The translations under genes were made by a program, and so were the position numbers. Source: Enterococcus sp. HY326 (GTDB lineage Bacteria; Bacillota; Bacilli; Lactobacillales; Enterococcaceae). From it: a stretch of DNA of 64,000 bases. Positions within the stretch are counted from its first letter, which is position 1; each line of letters starts with the position of its first letter. Under the pieces are notes generated by a model. That model made no database searches and had not been told where the DNA came from. It worked only from the letters and a program-made list of their open reading frames with translations. This document shows positions 25,133 to 33,629 of this stretch, piece by piece. The DNA lies in assembly GCF_026157065.1 (NCBI RefSeq), contig NZ_JANLGQ010000001.1:868001-932000 (forward strand), written 5' to 3'.

Positions 25133-26755
25133 ATGAGTAGCATACGTGATTTTTATCATTCTAAAAAGGAATTCATTGCTCAAGGAGTGAAACTACCTGA
25201 TTATCAAAAGGCTACCACAAGCTCACCCGTCTGGTTGCACATCGGTGGCGGCAATCTCTATCGTGGATTTCACGCAAAACTTGCTCAAGATTTACTAGAA
25301 CAGCAAGAATTGTCTGCTGGCATTGTTGTCGGTGAAACCTTTGATAAAGAAGTAATTGAAAAAATTTATCATGGTTTCAATAATCATCTTCTTCAAGTCG
25401 TTATGCATGAAAACGGTAATTTGGAAAAAAATCTTTTAAACTCAACCATAGAAAGTTTCTTTATCCAACCAGGTTTGAAAGAATCACAGGGCTTCAGCAA
25501 CTATTTCAAAGAAAAAAACGTCCAACTAGTAACCTTGACCATCACAGAAAAGGGCTATAATATTCGGAATTCAAAAAATGAGTTCCTTCCAGTAATTGAA
25601 CAAGATATAGCAAACGGACCACAAAATGCTACTCATACGATGTCAATCATCACCGCTTTATTACTAGAAAGGTTTTTAGCGGGAGCTCAGCCGATAGCTA
25701 TGGTCTCGACGGATAACTTTTCCAGAAATGGAGAAAGATTTCAACAAGCGGTTCTAAAAATTGCTGAACAGTGGGTCAAAAATGGTTTTGTATCCAAAGA
25801 ATTTTTGTGTTATTTATCCGATGAACAGCAAGTCAGCTTTCCTTGGACAATGATTGATCGAATTACTCCTAATCCTTCTGAACTAGTTGCCAATCAATTA
25901 AAACAAATTGGCATAACAGATGTATTGATTGTTGAGACAAGCAAAGCTACGCGGATTGCTTCTTTTTCCAACACTGAAGAGGTCCATTATTTAGTTGTGG
26001 AAGATAATTTTCCTAACGGCCGACCTCATTTAGAGAAAGCAGCGGTGATTTTCACAGACCGGGCGACTGTTGAAAAAGCAGATGCAATGAAGGTGACCAC
26101 CTGTTTAAACCCATTGCATACTGCTTTAGCTATTTTTGGCCAATTATTACACTATACTTCCATTGCTGAAGAAATGAAAAACCTTGACTTAGTTGACTTA
26201 ATTAAGGGGATCGGATATCAAGAAGGGCTTCCCGTAGTTGAGGACCCGCAAATTATCCGACCAAAGGCTTTTATCGATGAGGTCATTACCAAACGCCTAC
26301 CAAACCCAATGATTCCTGATACACCCCAGAGAATTGCCACCGATACTTCACAAAAATTAGCTGTACGTTTTGGCGAAACTATCATAAAATATTTACAATC
26401 TGATAATTTAGACGTGACAAAATTAAAGTTTATTCCTTTTACAATTGCCGGCTGGCTGAGATTACTAATTGGCCTTGATGATACTGGACAACCCTTTAAG
26501 CTGAGTCCTGATCCATTATTAAAAGAATTACAAGAACAATTGGCACCACTGAAATTTGGTTCAAAACAAGTAGAAATTCACAACTGCGTGAAAAACATTT
26601 TGAACAATCCGCAAATTTTCGGAATCGACTTGTATCAAGCCTCCCTTGGTGAAAAGATTGAATTGTATCTGGAAGAGCTCCTTAAAGGTCACGGAGCGGT
26701 CAAAGAAGCTTTACACAAACTAATTAAGGAAAATGGTGAACAATCATGGACATGA
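25133..26755 (+). CDS. uxuB: mannitol-dehydrogenase-family D-mannonate oxidoreductase (fructuronate reductase)
   Basis: 540 residues, NAD-dependent long-chain polyol dehydrogenase. WLHIGGGNLYRGFHAKLAQDL is the nucleotide-binding region, and MVSTDNFSRNGERF, FPWTMIDRITPNP and TCLNPLHTALAIFG are family signatures. It interconverts fructuronate and mannonate between the UxaC and UxuA steps. ATG 25133 is supported by AGGAGG; an in-frame upstream ATG at 25043 lacks one. Its end overlaps uxuA by 10 bases. Confidence 0.92.
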   Translation: MSSIRDFYHSKKEFIAQGVKLPDYQKATTSSPVWLHIGGGNLYRGFHAKLAQDLLEQQELSAGIVVGETFDKEVIEKIYHGFNNHLLQVVMHENGNLEKNLLNSTIESFFIQPGLKESQGFSNYFKEKNVQLVTLTITEKGYNIRNSKNEFLPVIEQDIANGPQNATHTMSIITALLLERFLAGAQPIAMVSTDNFSRNGERFQQAVLKIAEQWVKNGFVSKEFLCYLSDEQQVSFPWTMIDRITPNPSELVANQLKQIGITDVLIVETSKATRIASFSNTEEVHYLVVEDNFPNGRPHLEKAAVIFTDRATVEKADAMKVTTCLNPLHTALAIFGQLLHYTSIAEEMKNLDLVDLIKGIGYQEGLPVVEDPQIIRPKAFIDEVITKRLPNPMIPDTPQRIATDTSQKLAVRFGETIIKYLQSDNLDVTKLKFIPFTIAGWLRLLIGLDDTGQPFKLSPDPLLKELQEQLAPLKFGSKQVEIHNCVKNILNNPQIFGIDLYQASLGEKIELYLEELLKGHGAVKEALHKLIKENGEQSWT

Positions 26756-27813
26756 CATTTCGCTGGTATGGACAAGAATTTGATAAAATTACGCTCCAAG
26801 AAATCCGACAAATCCCCGGTATGAAGGGTATCGTTGGTACCCTTTTTGATATTCCTGCTGGTGCTGTCTGGCCAAAAGAAAGAATTTCTGCTTTAAAGCA
26901 ACAGATTAATGCGGCTGGACTCTCTCTGAAAGTAATAGAGAGCGTCAACGTACACGATGATATAAAAATCGGTTTACCCACACGAGACCAATACATTGCC
27001 AATTATAAAGAATCGATTCGTAATTTAGCTGAGTTTGGTGTTGAAGTGATTTGCTATAATTTCATGCCTATTTTTGATTGGATTAAAACCGATTTGAATT
27101 ATGCTTTACCGGATGGTTCAATTACAATGGCCTTTGAGAAAGCAGGAATCGAAAAATCCCCTGAAGAAATCGTTAAAGAAGTTGAGGAAAGCAGCGGTGA
27201 TTATTCTTTACCTGGCTGGGAACCAGAACGTCTAGCCCATATAAAGGAACTGTTTGATGCTTACAAAGATGTAAATGAAGATAAGCTACGGGAAAATTTC
27301 GCTTATTTTATTAAAGCTATCATCCCCACCTGTGAAGAAGTTGGAATTAAAATGGCAATTCATCCGGATGATCCTCCCTACTCAATTTTCAATTTGCCAA
27401 GAATAGTGAAAAACCGAGAGGACTTAGATTGGATTTGCAATGTGGTAGACAGCCCTGCCAACGCTATTACCCTTTGCACTGGTTCCATTGGTGAAGACCC
27501 GACAAATAATCTTTACGAGATTTTAGCAGAATTTTGCCAGCGGGACCGTATTCCTTTTGCCCACGTTCGCAATATAAAATATCTAGGAAATGATAAGGAT
27601 TTTTATGAATCTCCGCATCTCTCTAGTGAAGGCTCTCTGGATATGCACAAAATTTTGAAAACCATGCACAGCAATGGTTTCAACGGTTATATCCGACCTG
27701 ATCACGGCCGTATGATTTGGGGTGAAACAGGGCGCCCAGGTTATGGTCTATATGATCGCGCATTGGGTGCTGCTTATTTGTTGGGTATTTGGGAAGCCCT
27801 TGAAAAAGGATAG
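26746..27813 (+). CDS. uxuA: mannonate dehydratase
   Basis: 355 residues. MTFRWYGQEFDKITLQEIRQIPGMKGIVGTL at the N-terminus, MAIHPDDPPYSIFNLPRIVK and IRPDHGRMIWGETGRPGYGLYDRALGAAYL are the conserved UxuA blocks (metal-site Cys/His residues included). Dehydrates D-mannonate to 2-keto-3-deoxygluconate. Kinase and aldolase for KDG (kdgK, kdgA) are not in the window. Last gene of the operon. Confidence 0.96.
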   Translation: MDMTFRWYGQEFDKITLQEIRQIPGMKGIVGTLFDIPAGAVWPKERISALKQQINAAGLSLKVIESVNVHDDIKIGLPTRDQYIANYKESIRNLAEFGVEVICYNFMPIFDWIKTDLNYALPDGSITMAFEKAGIEKSPEEIVKEVEESSGDYSLPGWEPERLAHIKELFDAYKDVNEDKLRENFAYFIKAIIPTCEEVGIKMAIHPDDPPYSIFNLPRIVKNREDLDWICNVVDSPANAITLCTGSIGEDPTNNLYEILAEFCQRDRIPFAHVRNIKYLGNDKDFYESPHLSSEGSLDMHKILKTMHSNGFNGYIRPDHGRMIWGETGRPGYGLYDRALGAAYLLGIWEALEKG

Positions 27814-27864
27814 CATCAAAAAAATGTCGTAAAGTTGCCCGAATCACAATAAAATTATTCAATA

Positions 27865-27937
27865 AAAAAGCATGCAGTTGCACAAGAACGCCTAAATGAT
27901 TTATGGGACGTCCTCTTATCAACAGCTTGCTTTTTTC
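27865..27937 (+). terminator. long-loop terminator after uxuA
   Basis: AAAAAAGCATGCAGTTG pairs with CAACAGCTTGCTTTTTT (two mismatches) across a ~39-nt loop, ending in T on the plus strand; the opposite strand also ends in T, so it may serve the convergent ABC gene too. Confidence 0.65.
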
Positions 27938-27946
27938 CATTTTCTA

Positions 27947-28657
27947 CTAAAACACCAACGTCTCCAAACTCGGCGCCTCCACCATTCGCAGCATCTGCCC
28001 GTCCTTCATAACCAGCGCCCGTGAAGATTGAGCAGCTAATTCCAAATCGTGGGTGACCATAACGACAGTCTTACCTTGAGCAACTAATTCCTGCAGTAAC
28101 GCCATCACCAACTTTCGGGAATGGGTATCTAGGGCACTGGTGGGTTCATCTAAGAATAAAATGTCTGGATCTGCCAAAATTGTCCGACCAATCGCTACCT
28201 TCTGCTGCTCGCCACCGGACAAGGCGTCGATGGACTGATGTAGTTCGGCATGCAATTCTAAACGAGCAGCCAATTCCTCGACAGCTTGTTTTTTAACTTT
28301 GCGTCTGTTGAGCGTACCTGGCAAAACTAGATTATCATAAGCCGATAACGAGGGAATCAACTGAAAATCTTGGAAGATAAAGCCAATTTCTTTACGGCGG
28401 AATTTTGCTAATTTGGTTGGGTTCCATTGGTAAGGTGATTTGCCGTTTATTAAAACTTCGCCATTGGTCGGCGGTAATAAACTAGAAATACAATATAGCA
28501 AGGTTGTTTTTCCTGAACCCGAGGGACCCACGATTGAAATAAACTCGCCGGCTTTTACTTCAAAAGAGATATCCGCCAACACCTGTAATAAATTCCCTTT
28601 GGCCAGCTCTATTTCCTTTGCTAAATTACTAATCTCAATAACTGTCTGATGCATCAT
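27947..28657 (-). CDS. ABC transporter ATP-binding protein (MacB/LolD type)
   Basis: 236 residues: Walker A GPSGSGKTT, signature LSGGEQQKVAIGR, Walker B DILFLDEPTSALD. This class partners FtsX-like permeases. RBS AAAGGAG stands just before two consecutive ATGs (28657 and 28654). The gene follows the FtsX-like permease by 45 bases in the same operon. Substrate unknown; antimicrobial peptide or lipid handling is typical. Confidence 0.9.
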   Translation of the reverse strand: MMHQTVIEISNLAKEIELAKGNLLQVLADISFEVKAGEFISIVGPSGSGKTTLLYCISSLLPPTNGEVLINGKSPYQWNPTKLAKFRRKEIGFIFQDFQLIPSLSAYDNLVLPGTLNRRKVKKQAVEELAARLELHAELHQSIDALSGGEQQKVAIGRTILADPDILFLDEPTSALDTHSRKLVMALLQELVAQGKTVVMVTHDLELAAQSSRALVMKDGQMLRMVEAPSLETLVF

Positions 28658-28702
28658 AATCGCTCCTTTTCTACTGAATATATAAATTTATCTTTTCTTG
28701 TT

Positions 28703-30085
28703 CTAAGCTGTTTTCAGATATGCCTTGGTTGATTTTTTTTCGATAAAATTTAAAAAGACTAAGAAAATAAAAAACAGCAGGAAAACACCAAAGGTAATCA
28801 ATATATTAAAACTCCAATCGGCTTTAAAAATTTCGCCGCCTCCCAAAGCGGCTACCCGCAGTAATGGAATTGAAAAAAAGAACGTACCCAAAAAGGTTAT
28901 CAAAATCGAAATTCCAGCGGCCAGCCCAATTTCTATGACCTTCAAATTAAAAATCCATTGGGGCGTACAGCCAGAGAAAAAGTAGCGGCCCGCCTGATCT
29001 TTCGTTTTGATTTTAAACAGACAAGTGGAGGTAATAATATTGGCCAAACTGATAATAATTGGGGCACCAAAGAGAAAAATCAAACTAATCAATAAATCAG
29101 AGAGGTTGGTGCTATTGTCGCCACCATCAATCAGCAGTTTAGTATTAAGAAATAGAGCGATAAAGTTGCCCACCAGTAAAATAATCACAACTAGCGGCCG
29201 ACTTAATTTAATCAGTCCCTCTTCGTTGTATTTCAAATTGCAAAAAGCTGAGCGGATTGTTGGTGTACGACTGATTGATGGCAAGTTAACGACTTTTTTG
29301 ACAATCGCTTTAAACAGCGGTCCCATCAAAAAATTCATCCCGACGATTAACGCCAACCAGATCAACAACAATAAACTCATTGAGTCATTCATACTGCTGT
29401 TATAGTCCAATGTATTATTGGGATTAGGCGCTTCTTTAATCAGCAATAGCACTGTCACCACAAGACTCGTCAAAATTCCTAGTAGACCGATAAAAGCACC
29501 TTTGAATTTTTTTCTGTTTGAAGATTTATAGGCAGATAAACCACCCTTTTGTTGACGATAATTTTTAAGGCAGTAACGCATGCTGATAAAAATAATCAGC
29601 CCCACTTGAATAAGCGACGCAAGCAACACGGCTTGTCCCGAAAATTCCAAGGGCAGATTGGCCAGCCCTTGACTAGTCGGCCCCTCCGGTAAAATCGCTA
29701 AGAAAATCTGAGCCGCTGGCAGAGAAAATAAACTGCCGGCAACCGCTCCCATTATTCCCACCACTAATAATTGTCCAGTCATCAGAATGCTCAACTGCCA
29801 TGGTGATGCCCCTAAAAGCAACAAAATATCGTTGCTCTCGTCAAACAAATCAATGCATTGCTTCATGGCATTGTTTGTCAAAATCCCTAAGACAATCCCG
29901 CCAATGATTAGCGGCATCTGTAAAAACACTCCATAATCCACCGCCGAGCTCGTACCAGTCTGATTGATTGCCGCCAAAATTGTCAGCGAGGTGCTGAAAA
30001 TCAATCCCGAAACCAAAAAAATCGGTAGAATTGCTCCCCACACCTGCCAATTTTTAAGAAACTGCTTGCTGATCAAACTTATCAT
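28703..30085 (-). CDS. FtsX-like ABC permease
   Basis: 460-residue membrane protein with about ten hydrophobic helices in two FtsX/MacB-like halves (SILMTGQLLVVGIMGAVAGSLFSLPAAQ; ending FGVFLLFFIFLVFLNFIEKK). No large extracellular domain is evident. Pairs with the ATPase downstream. No dedicated two-component system adjoins. Confidence 0.78.
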   Translation of the reverse strand: MISLISKQFLKNWQVWGAILPIFLVSGLIFSTSLTILAAINQTGTSSAVDYGVFLQMPLIIGGIVLGILTNNAMKQCIDLFDESNDILLLLGASPWQLSILMTGQLLVVGIMGAVAGSLFSLPAAQIFLAILPEGPTSQGLANLPLEFSGQAVLLASLIQVGLIIFISMRYCLKNYRQQKGGLSAYKSSNRKKFKGAFIGLLGILTSLVVTVLLLIKEAPNPNNTLDYNSSMNDSMSLLLLIWLALIVGMNFLMGPLFKAIVKKVVNLPSISRTPTIRSAFCNLKYNEEGLIKLSRPLVVIILLVGNFIALFLNTKLLIDGGDNSTNLSDLLISLIFLFGAPIIISLANIITSTCLFKIKTKDQAGRYFFSGCTPQWIFNLKVIEIGLAAGISILITFLGTFFFSIPLLRVAALGGGEIFKADWSFNILITFGVFLLFFIFLVFLNFIEKKSTKAYLKTA

Positions 30086-30290
30086 GTTAATCCCCCACTT
30101 CTTGTTACTTAAAAATTACCACGGAAAAGAAGCACCAACAATTGGACTTTAGTCTGGCGGAAAGCTAGGACTTAGGGGAATGAAAAACTTGTTGAGTTGA
30201 TTTTAATCTCGACGTGGGATTTTTTTACGAAGTGATTGGTTCAAGCTAGAGAATTGATTCATTAAGTTACGACTGTATCTCCTTCACAAA

Positions 30291-30322
30291 AAAATCAGCA
30301 AATGTTTCCACCCGCTGATTTT
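30291..30322 (-). terminator. intrinsic terminator of the small membrane protein gene
   Basis: Perfect 9-bp stem AAAATCAGC / GCTGATTTT followed by T on the minus strand. Confidence 0.8.
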
Positions 30323-30326
30323 AAAA

Positions 30327-30521
30327 TTATTTTTGATTCAAATCTTTGAACAAGGATTTTAACGCCCAAACGGTCAGTAAGGCTGCTAAGAGAACAATCA
30401 GCATTATCCCCCCAAAAAAGAGGATTGTCCCCCGTGTTTCCTCACTCATCCCAAAAGAAAATAGCAGTAAAACAATTATTACTATAACAAATCCAATAAT
30501 TCCTTTTTTAAAATATTTCAT
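30327..30521 (-). CDS. small two-helix membrane protein
   Basis: 64 residues with two membrane segments (GIIGFVIVIIVLLLFSFGM and ILFFGGIMLIVLLAALLTVWAL) and basic ends. No known family recognised. RBS GGAGG lies upstream. It is divergent from an XRE regulator with its own membrane anchor, so the pair may form a small regulated module. Confidence 0.65.
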   Translation of the reverse strand: MKYFKKGIIGFVIVIIVLLLFSFGMSEETRGTILFFGGIMLIVLLAALLTVWALKSLFKDLNQK

Positions 30522-30547
30522 AGGTCAGCCTCCAAAATTTTTTCAGT

Positions 30548-30610
30548 TTGTTGCTAAGAATAGTTTAGCCAGTTTGGATAGCAACAACTAGCAATCATCT
30601 GGTGCACCAG
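30548..30610. promoter_or_regulatory. two inverted repeats in the divergent XRE/small-protein promoter region
   Basis: TTGTTGCTA (30548-30556) pairs perfectly with TAGCAACAA (30579-30587), and CTGGTGCACCAG (30599-30610) is a perfect 12-bp palindrome. Both lie between divergent genes and are candidate XRE operators. Confidence 0.4.
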
Positions 30611-30684
30611 TGCAATACTTGATTGCGATAGCAGTATAAATGCTTTATCATAAAGCTAAACTTACTTTTCAAGGAGGCTTACCC

Positions 30685-31122
30685 ATGACTGTTGGCGAAA
30701 AAATAAAGAGCCTGAGAACTACACAAAATATTTCACAACAAGCTCTGGCAGACTACTTGAATATTTCTCGACAAGCAATTTCCAGATGGGAAAATAACAC
30801 TTCTCTACCTGATTTGACAACGCTGATTGCCATTGCTAAATTTTTCAATATCCCTTTAGATTTCTTTTCAGATGAAACGATTACTGAGACAAATTCAGCA
30901 GAACTACCAAATTCTGACAAACCTAGCAAAAAAGTCTCCCGTGATGAAGTACTTCAGGAGGCTACTCCTTACATATTGGTACTGGTAGTCATTTTGACGT
31001 TAATTGCCCGCTTGCCCGCAAGAGCTAAAGTACCAATAATTTTTTTCGGGACAATTATCATTATTTTTCTTATGTCCTGCCTACTTATTTACTACATCAT
31101 CAAAAACTATTTATCCAAATAG
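30685..31122 (+). CDS. XRE-family regulator with C-terminal membrane helices
   Basis: 145 residues. The N-terminal ~60 form a Cro/C1 HTH (VGEKIKSLRTTQNISQQALADYLNISRQAISRWENNTSLPDLTTLIAIAKFFNIPLDFF). The C-terminal part has two hydrophobic segments (ILVLVVILTLIARLPA and IIFFGTIIIIFLMSCLLIYYI), so the regulator is likely membrane-tethered. ATG 30685 follows AAGGAGG. Ligand unknown. Confidence 0.85.
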   Translation: MTVGEKIKSLRTTQNISQQALADYLNISRQAISRWENNTSLPDLTTLIAIAKFFNIPLDFFSDETITETNSAELPNSDKPSKKVSRDEVLQEATPYILVLVVILTLIARLPARAKVPIIFFGTIIIIFLMSCLLIYYIIKNYLSK

Positions 31123-31147
31123 TGATGAGTTTTAACTCACGTCTTCT

Positions 31148-31199
31148 ACAAAACAGAGAGCCGGTGAAATTTTTGCCCTTCACCGGCTCTCTGTTTTGT
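31148..31199. terminator. bidirectional intrinsic terminator
   Basis: A perfect 21-bp stem (arms 31148-31168 and 31179-31199, core CAGAGAGCCGGTGAA) with a 10-nt loop, between convergent XRE and TMEM175 genes. A-rich and T-rich flanks allow termination both ways. Confidence 0.9.
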
Positions 31200-31213
31200 G
31201 CATTATGAAAAAA

Positions 31214-31831
31214 TTAGGTGCCGTCTTGAGGAATATCAGTGTGTACCCCACCGAAAAGTTTGTGGTAATAATAGTCTGCTTTGCGATAAGACACAATCCA
31301 CAGTCCTGAAACAAGAAAGCGACCTAGCAGACCAGCGAGCGGCCAGAAAAAGACTGCCACAAGTAAAATCAGGCTGATGCCTAAAGACAAGCGGCTGCGT
31401 TTATCTCTTGTGAGGACTCTGGCTACATGGGAATTCGGGTCATTGGCTTTTATGATTCGTTTTGACAAAATGCCAAAGGAAAAACTCCACATCGTATAGA
31501 CAACAAGATAAGAAAATTCTGGCCAAAATGCATCAGGATTGCGGCCAACCCAACTAGTGACAGCTGGACACAGCGTTAGCCAAAAGAGCCAAAAAATATT
31601 GGCCCAGACAACGCTGTAATCAATCTTAGTGGTCATTTGAAAAACCCGGTGATGCGTCACCCAGATAACCGCCACAAAAATAAAACTAATTGCGTAGGCT
31701 AAAAAAGTATTCCGCAAATCCCAAAGAGTTTGCAGGCTGGGGTCATCGGGAATTGTAATATCTAAAACCAAAATCGTCAGGACAATGGCGACGACGCCAT
31801 CGGTAAAAGCCTCTAAACGAGATTTTGTCAT
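31214..31831 (-). CDS. TMEM175-family (DUF1211) potassium channel-like protein
   Basis: 205-residue membrane protein with about six helices. RLEAFTDGVVAIVLTILVLDI in the first helix is the bacterial TMEM175 signature (commonly RxxxFSD...), lining the K+ pore in characterised members; here Ser is Thr. One repeat per chain, so a tetramer is expected. Confidence 0.87.
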   Translation of the reverse strand: MTKSRLEAFTDGVVAIVLTILVLDITIPDDPSLQTLWDLRNTFLAYAISFIFVAVIWVTHHRVFQMTTKIDYSVVWANIFWLFWLTLCPAVTSWVGRNPDAFWPEFSYLVVYTMWSFSFGILSKRIIKANDPNSHVARVLTRDKRSRLSLGISLILLVAVFFWPLAGLLGRFLVSGLWIVSYRKADYYYHKLFGGVHTDIPQDGT

Positions 31832-31869
31832 TTGCTATCACTTCCTTTATTTATAAACAGCGGACAAAA

Positions 31870-32445
31870 TCATATTAGCTCTTGAATTTCAGTTAATTCC
31901 TGTTCCGTCAATTGGTGACCGCCATCTGCAATGACTAAATAGACGTCAGTGAAATGGCCGCTCAACTGATTTTTCAGCTGGACAATATCGCCTGGCAAAC
32001 TCTGGCTATCCTGCGCTCCCGTGGTTAAAATTACTTTGGTCTCAGACTTGCCGGCAAAATGATAGTCTAAATTACTAGGATGAAGTAAAATGGCAGTAGT
32101 AGCTAGCTTAGGATTTTTTTCTAATAATCCTAAGGCAAAGTTAGCCCCATTGGAATAGCCGATTAAAATAATTTCTTGATATTCCTCATGGGCAACAGCT
32201 GGCCAAGTCTCCATTAAAAAAGCAGTGACCTGCGCTTCAAAATCAGCTCGCTTGAGTTGACCGTTACGTAATGGGGCAAAAAATCGGCGCTCGCTGCCTA
32301 CTCCGACAGTACCTAAATAGGTTAAGACACTGGCTTCAGGATAAAGAGTCGCTAGCGTGGTTAATAATTGATATTCATTGCCGCCGGTGCCGTGAAAGGC
32401 GACCACCAGTTGCTTATTTTTCCCCTGTTGAAAAAATGATTCCAT
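31870..32445 (-). CDS. alpha/beta hydrolase (MhqD/YpfH-like carboxylesterase)
   Basis: 191 residues. VVAFHGTGGNEYQLL is the oxyanion region, IGYSNGANFA the nucleophile elbow, TTGAQD and DGGHQL supply the Asp and His. It resembles MhqD, which in B. subtilis belongs to the quinone/catechol-induced MhqR regulon together with a ring-cleaving dioxygenase; the divergent neighbour here is just such a dioxygenase. Confidence 0.82.
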   Translation of the reverse strand: MESFFQQGKNKQLVVAFHGTGGNEYQLLTTLATLYPEASVLTYLGTVGVGSERRFFAPLRNGQLKRADFEAQVTAFLMETWPAVAHEEYQEIILIGYSNGANFALGLLEKNPKLATTAILLHPSNLDYHFAGKSETKVILTTGAQDSQSLPGDIVQLKNQLSGHFTDVYLVIADGGHQLTEQELTEIQELI

Positions 32446-32490
32446 AAATTTCGGCCTCCTAAAAATTTCCCATCAGAAAGGATGTTTCCC

Positions 32491-33462
32491 ATGTCAGCTA
32501 GGATTCACCACATTTCCATTTTAAATCGTTATGTTAAACCAACCTTCGAGTTTTATCATAATATACTCGGACTGAAACTGCTAATGAAAACCATCAATCA
32601 AGATGATCATAGCATGTATCACCTTTTTTTCTCGGATAATCAACAGCGCATCGGCACCGAAATTACTTTTTTTGAAATGCAGGAGGGGGAAGAACAAGGT
32701 TTTGGCACCAATACTTTAGAGCGAACTATTCTGAAGGTTCCCACTTTGGAGTCGCTACACTTCTGGGAAAAATATTTAGAGGAACAGGGCGTCTGCCAAT
32801 ATGGGATTGAAGAATTTGCGGGTCAGCCGATTTTGCGGTTTGATGCGCCGGATAATACCCAGATGGCGCTTGTTCCTTTAAAGGAATTTGAAAATCGTCA
32901 GGATTATTTTCCGTATGAAGCGCCGCAAATCCCCCTTGAGCATGCTATTTTAGGCATTTCCGCCATTCAAATGCGGGTCCAGTATGCAGAAGCTTCTGCC
33001 CGGGAGCTTTTGCCATTGGGCTGGCAAAAGAAAACGACGACAACTTTTTTCACCAGCCCCAATGACGTGCTAGTGCTGGAAAATTTGGATAATGACTTTT
33101 ATCAAGAGGTTCACATTATTCAAGATTTGAAAAATCCGCCCGCTCAACAAGGCGTTGGTGGGATTCATCACGTTGCCTTTGGCGTTGAAAATTTAGCGGA
33201 TTTAGAAAAAGTTGACGCAGCTATTAACGAGCGGAATTTCAAAAATTCTGGCATTAAAGACCGAGAATTTTTTAAATCCCTTTATTATCGGGAGCCTAAT
33301 CAGCTATTAATTGAGATTGCCACCAAAGAAGGCTCGCTAGACCCAGAGGCTTACAGCAATCAAAGCGACACCTTTGAAGATATTCCGTTATATCTGCCCC
33401 AGTACCTTAGCGATATTCGCGAGGAAACTGAGCAGATTTTGGCCAAACAACAGCACGAATAA
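32491..33462 (+). CDS. ring-cleaving dioxygenase, VOC family (MhqO/MhqA-like)
   Basis: 323 residues with tandem glyoxalase/VOC modules. IHHISILNRYVKPTFEFYHNILGLKLLMKT begins the first, GIHHVAFGVENLADLEKVDAAI the second, and NQLLIEIAT holds the metal-ligand Glu. Members open hydroquinone-type rings and confer quinone resistance. ATG 32491 chosen over ATG 32482 because AGAAAGGA then sits at normal distance. The start is only 45 bp from the divergent hydrolase gene. Confidence 0.85.
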   Translation: MSARIHHISILNRYVKPTFEFYHNILGLKLLMKTINQDDHSMYHLFFSDNQQRIGTEITFFEMQEGEEQGFGTNTLERTILKVPTLESLHFWEKYLEEQGVCQYGIEEFAGQPILRFDAPDNTQMALVPLKEFENRQDYFPYEAPQIPLEHAILGISAIQMRVQYAEASARELLPLGWQKKTTTTFFTSPNDVLVLENLDNDFYQEVHIIQDLKNPPAQQGVGGIHHVAFGVENLADLEKVDAAINERNFKNSGIKDREFFKSLYYREPNQLLIEIATKEGSLDPEAYSNQSDTFEDIPLYLPQYLSDIREETEQILAKQQHE

Positions 33463-33542
33463 CTAAGCTATCTATTTCAAAATCAGCTCAATTTATACCA
33501 AATGATATTTACGTAACTGAGACTATAAATTTTGGCTGCTAC

Positions 33543-33629
33543 AAAAAACTGACAAGTGCTTCGACAAAATGATTTTTCAAAAAACTTTTTTGAAATCATC
33601 ATATTATCAGGAGCGCTTGCCAGTTTTTT
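33543..33629. terminator. two-tier cruciform bidirectional terminator
   Basis: Outer arms 33543-33560 / 33612-33629 (core AAAAAACTG / CAGTTTTTT, 16 of 18 pairing with a G-U) enclose a second stem ATGATTTTTCAAAAAA (33569-33584) / TTTTTTGAAATCAT (33586-33599). It separates convergent dioxygenase and GDPD genes. Confidence 0.75.
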
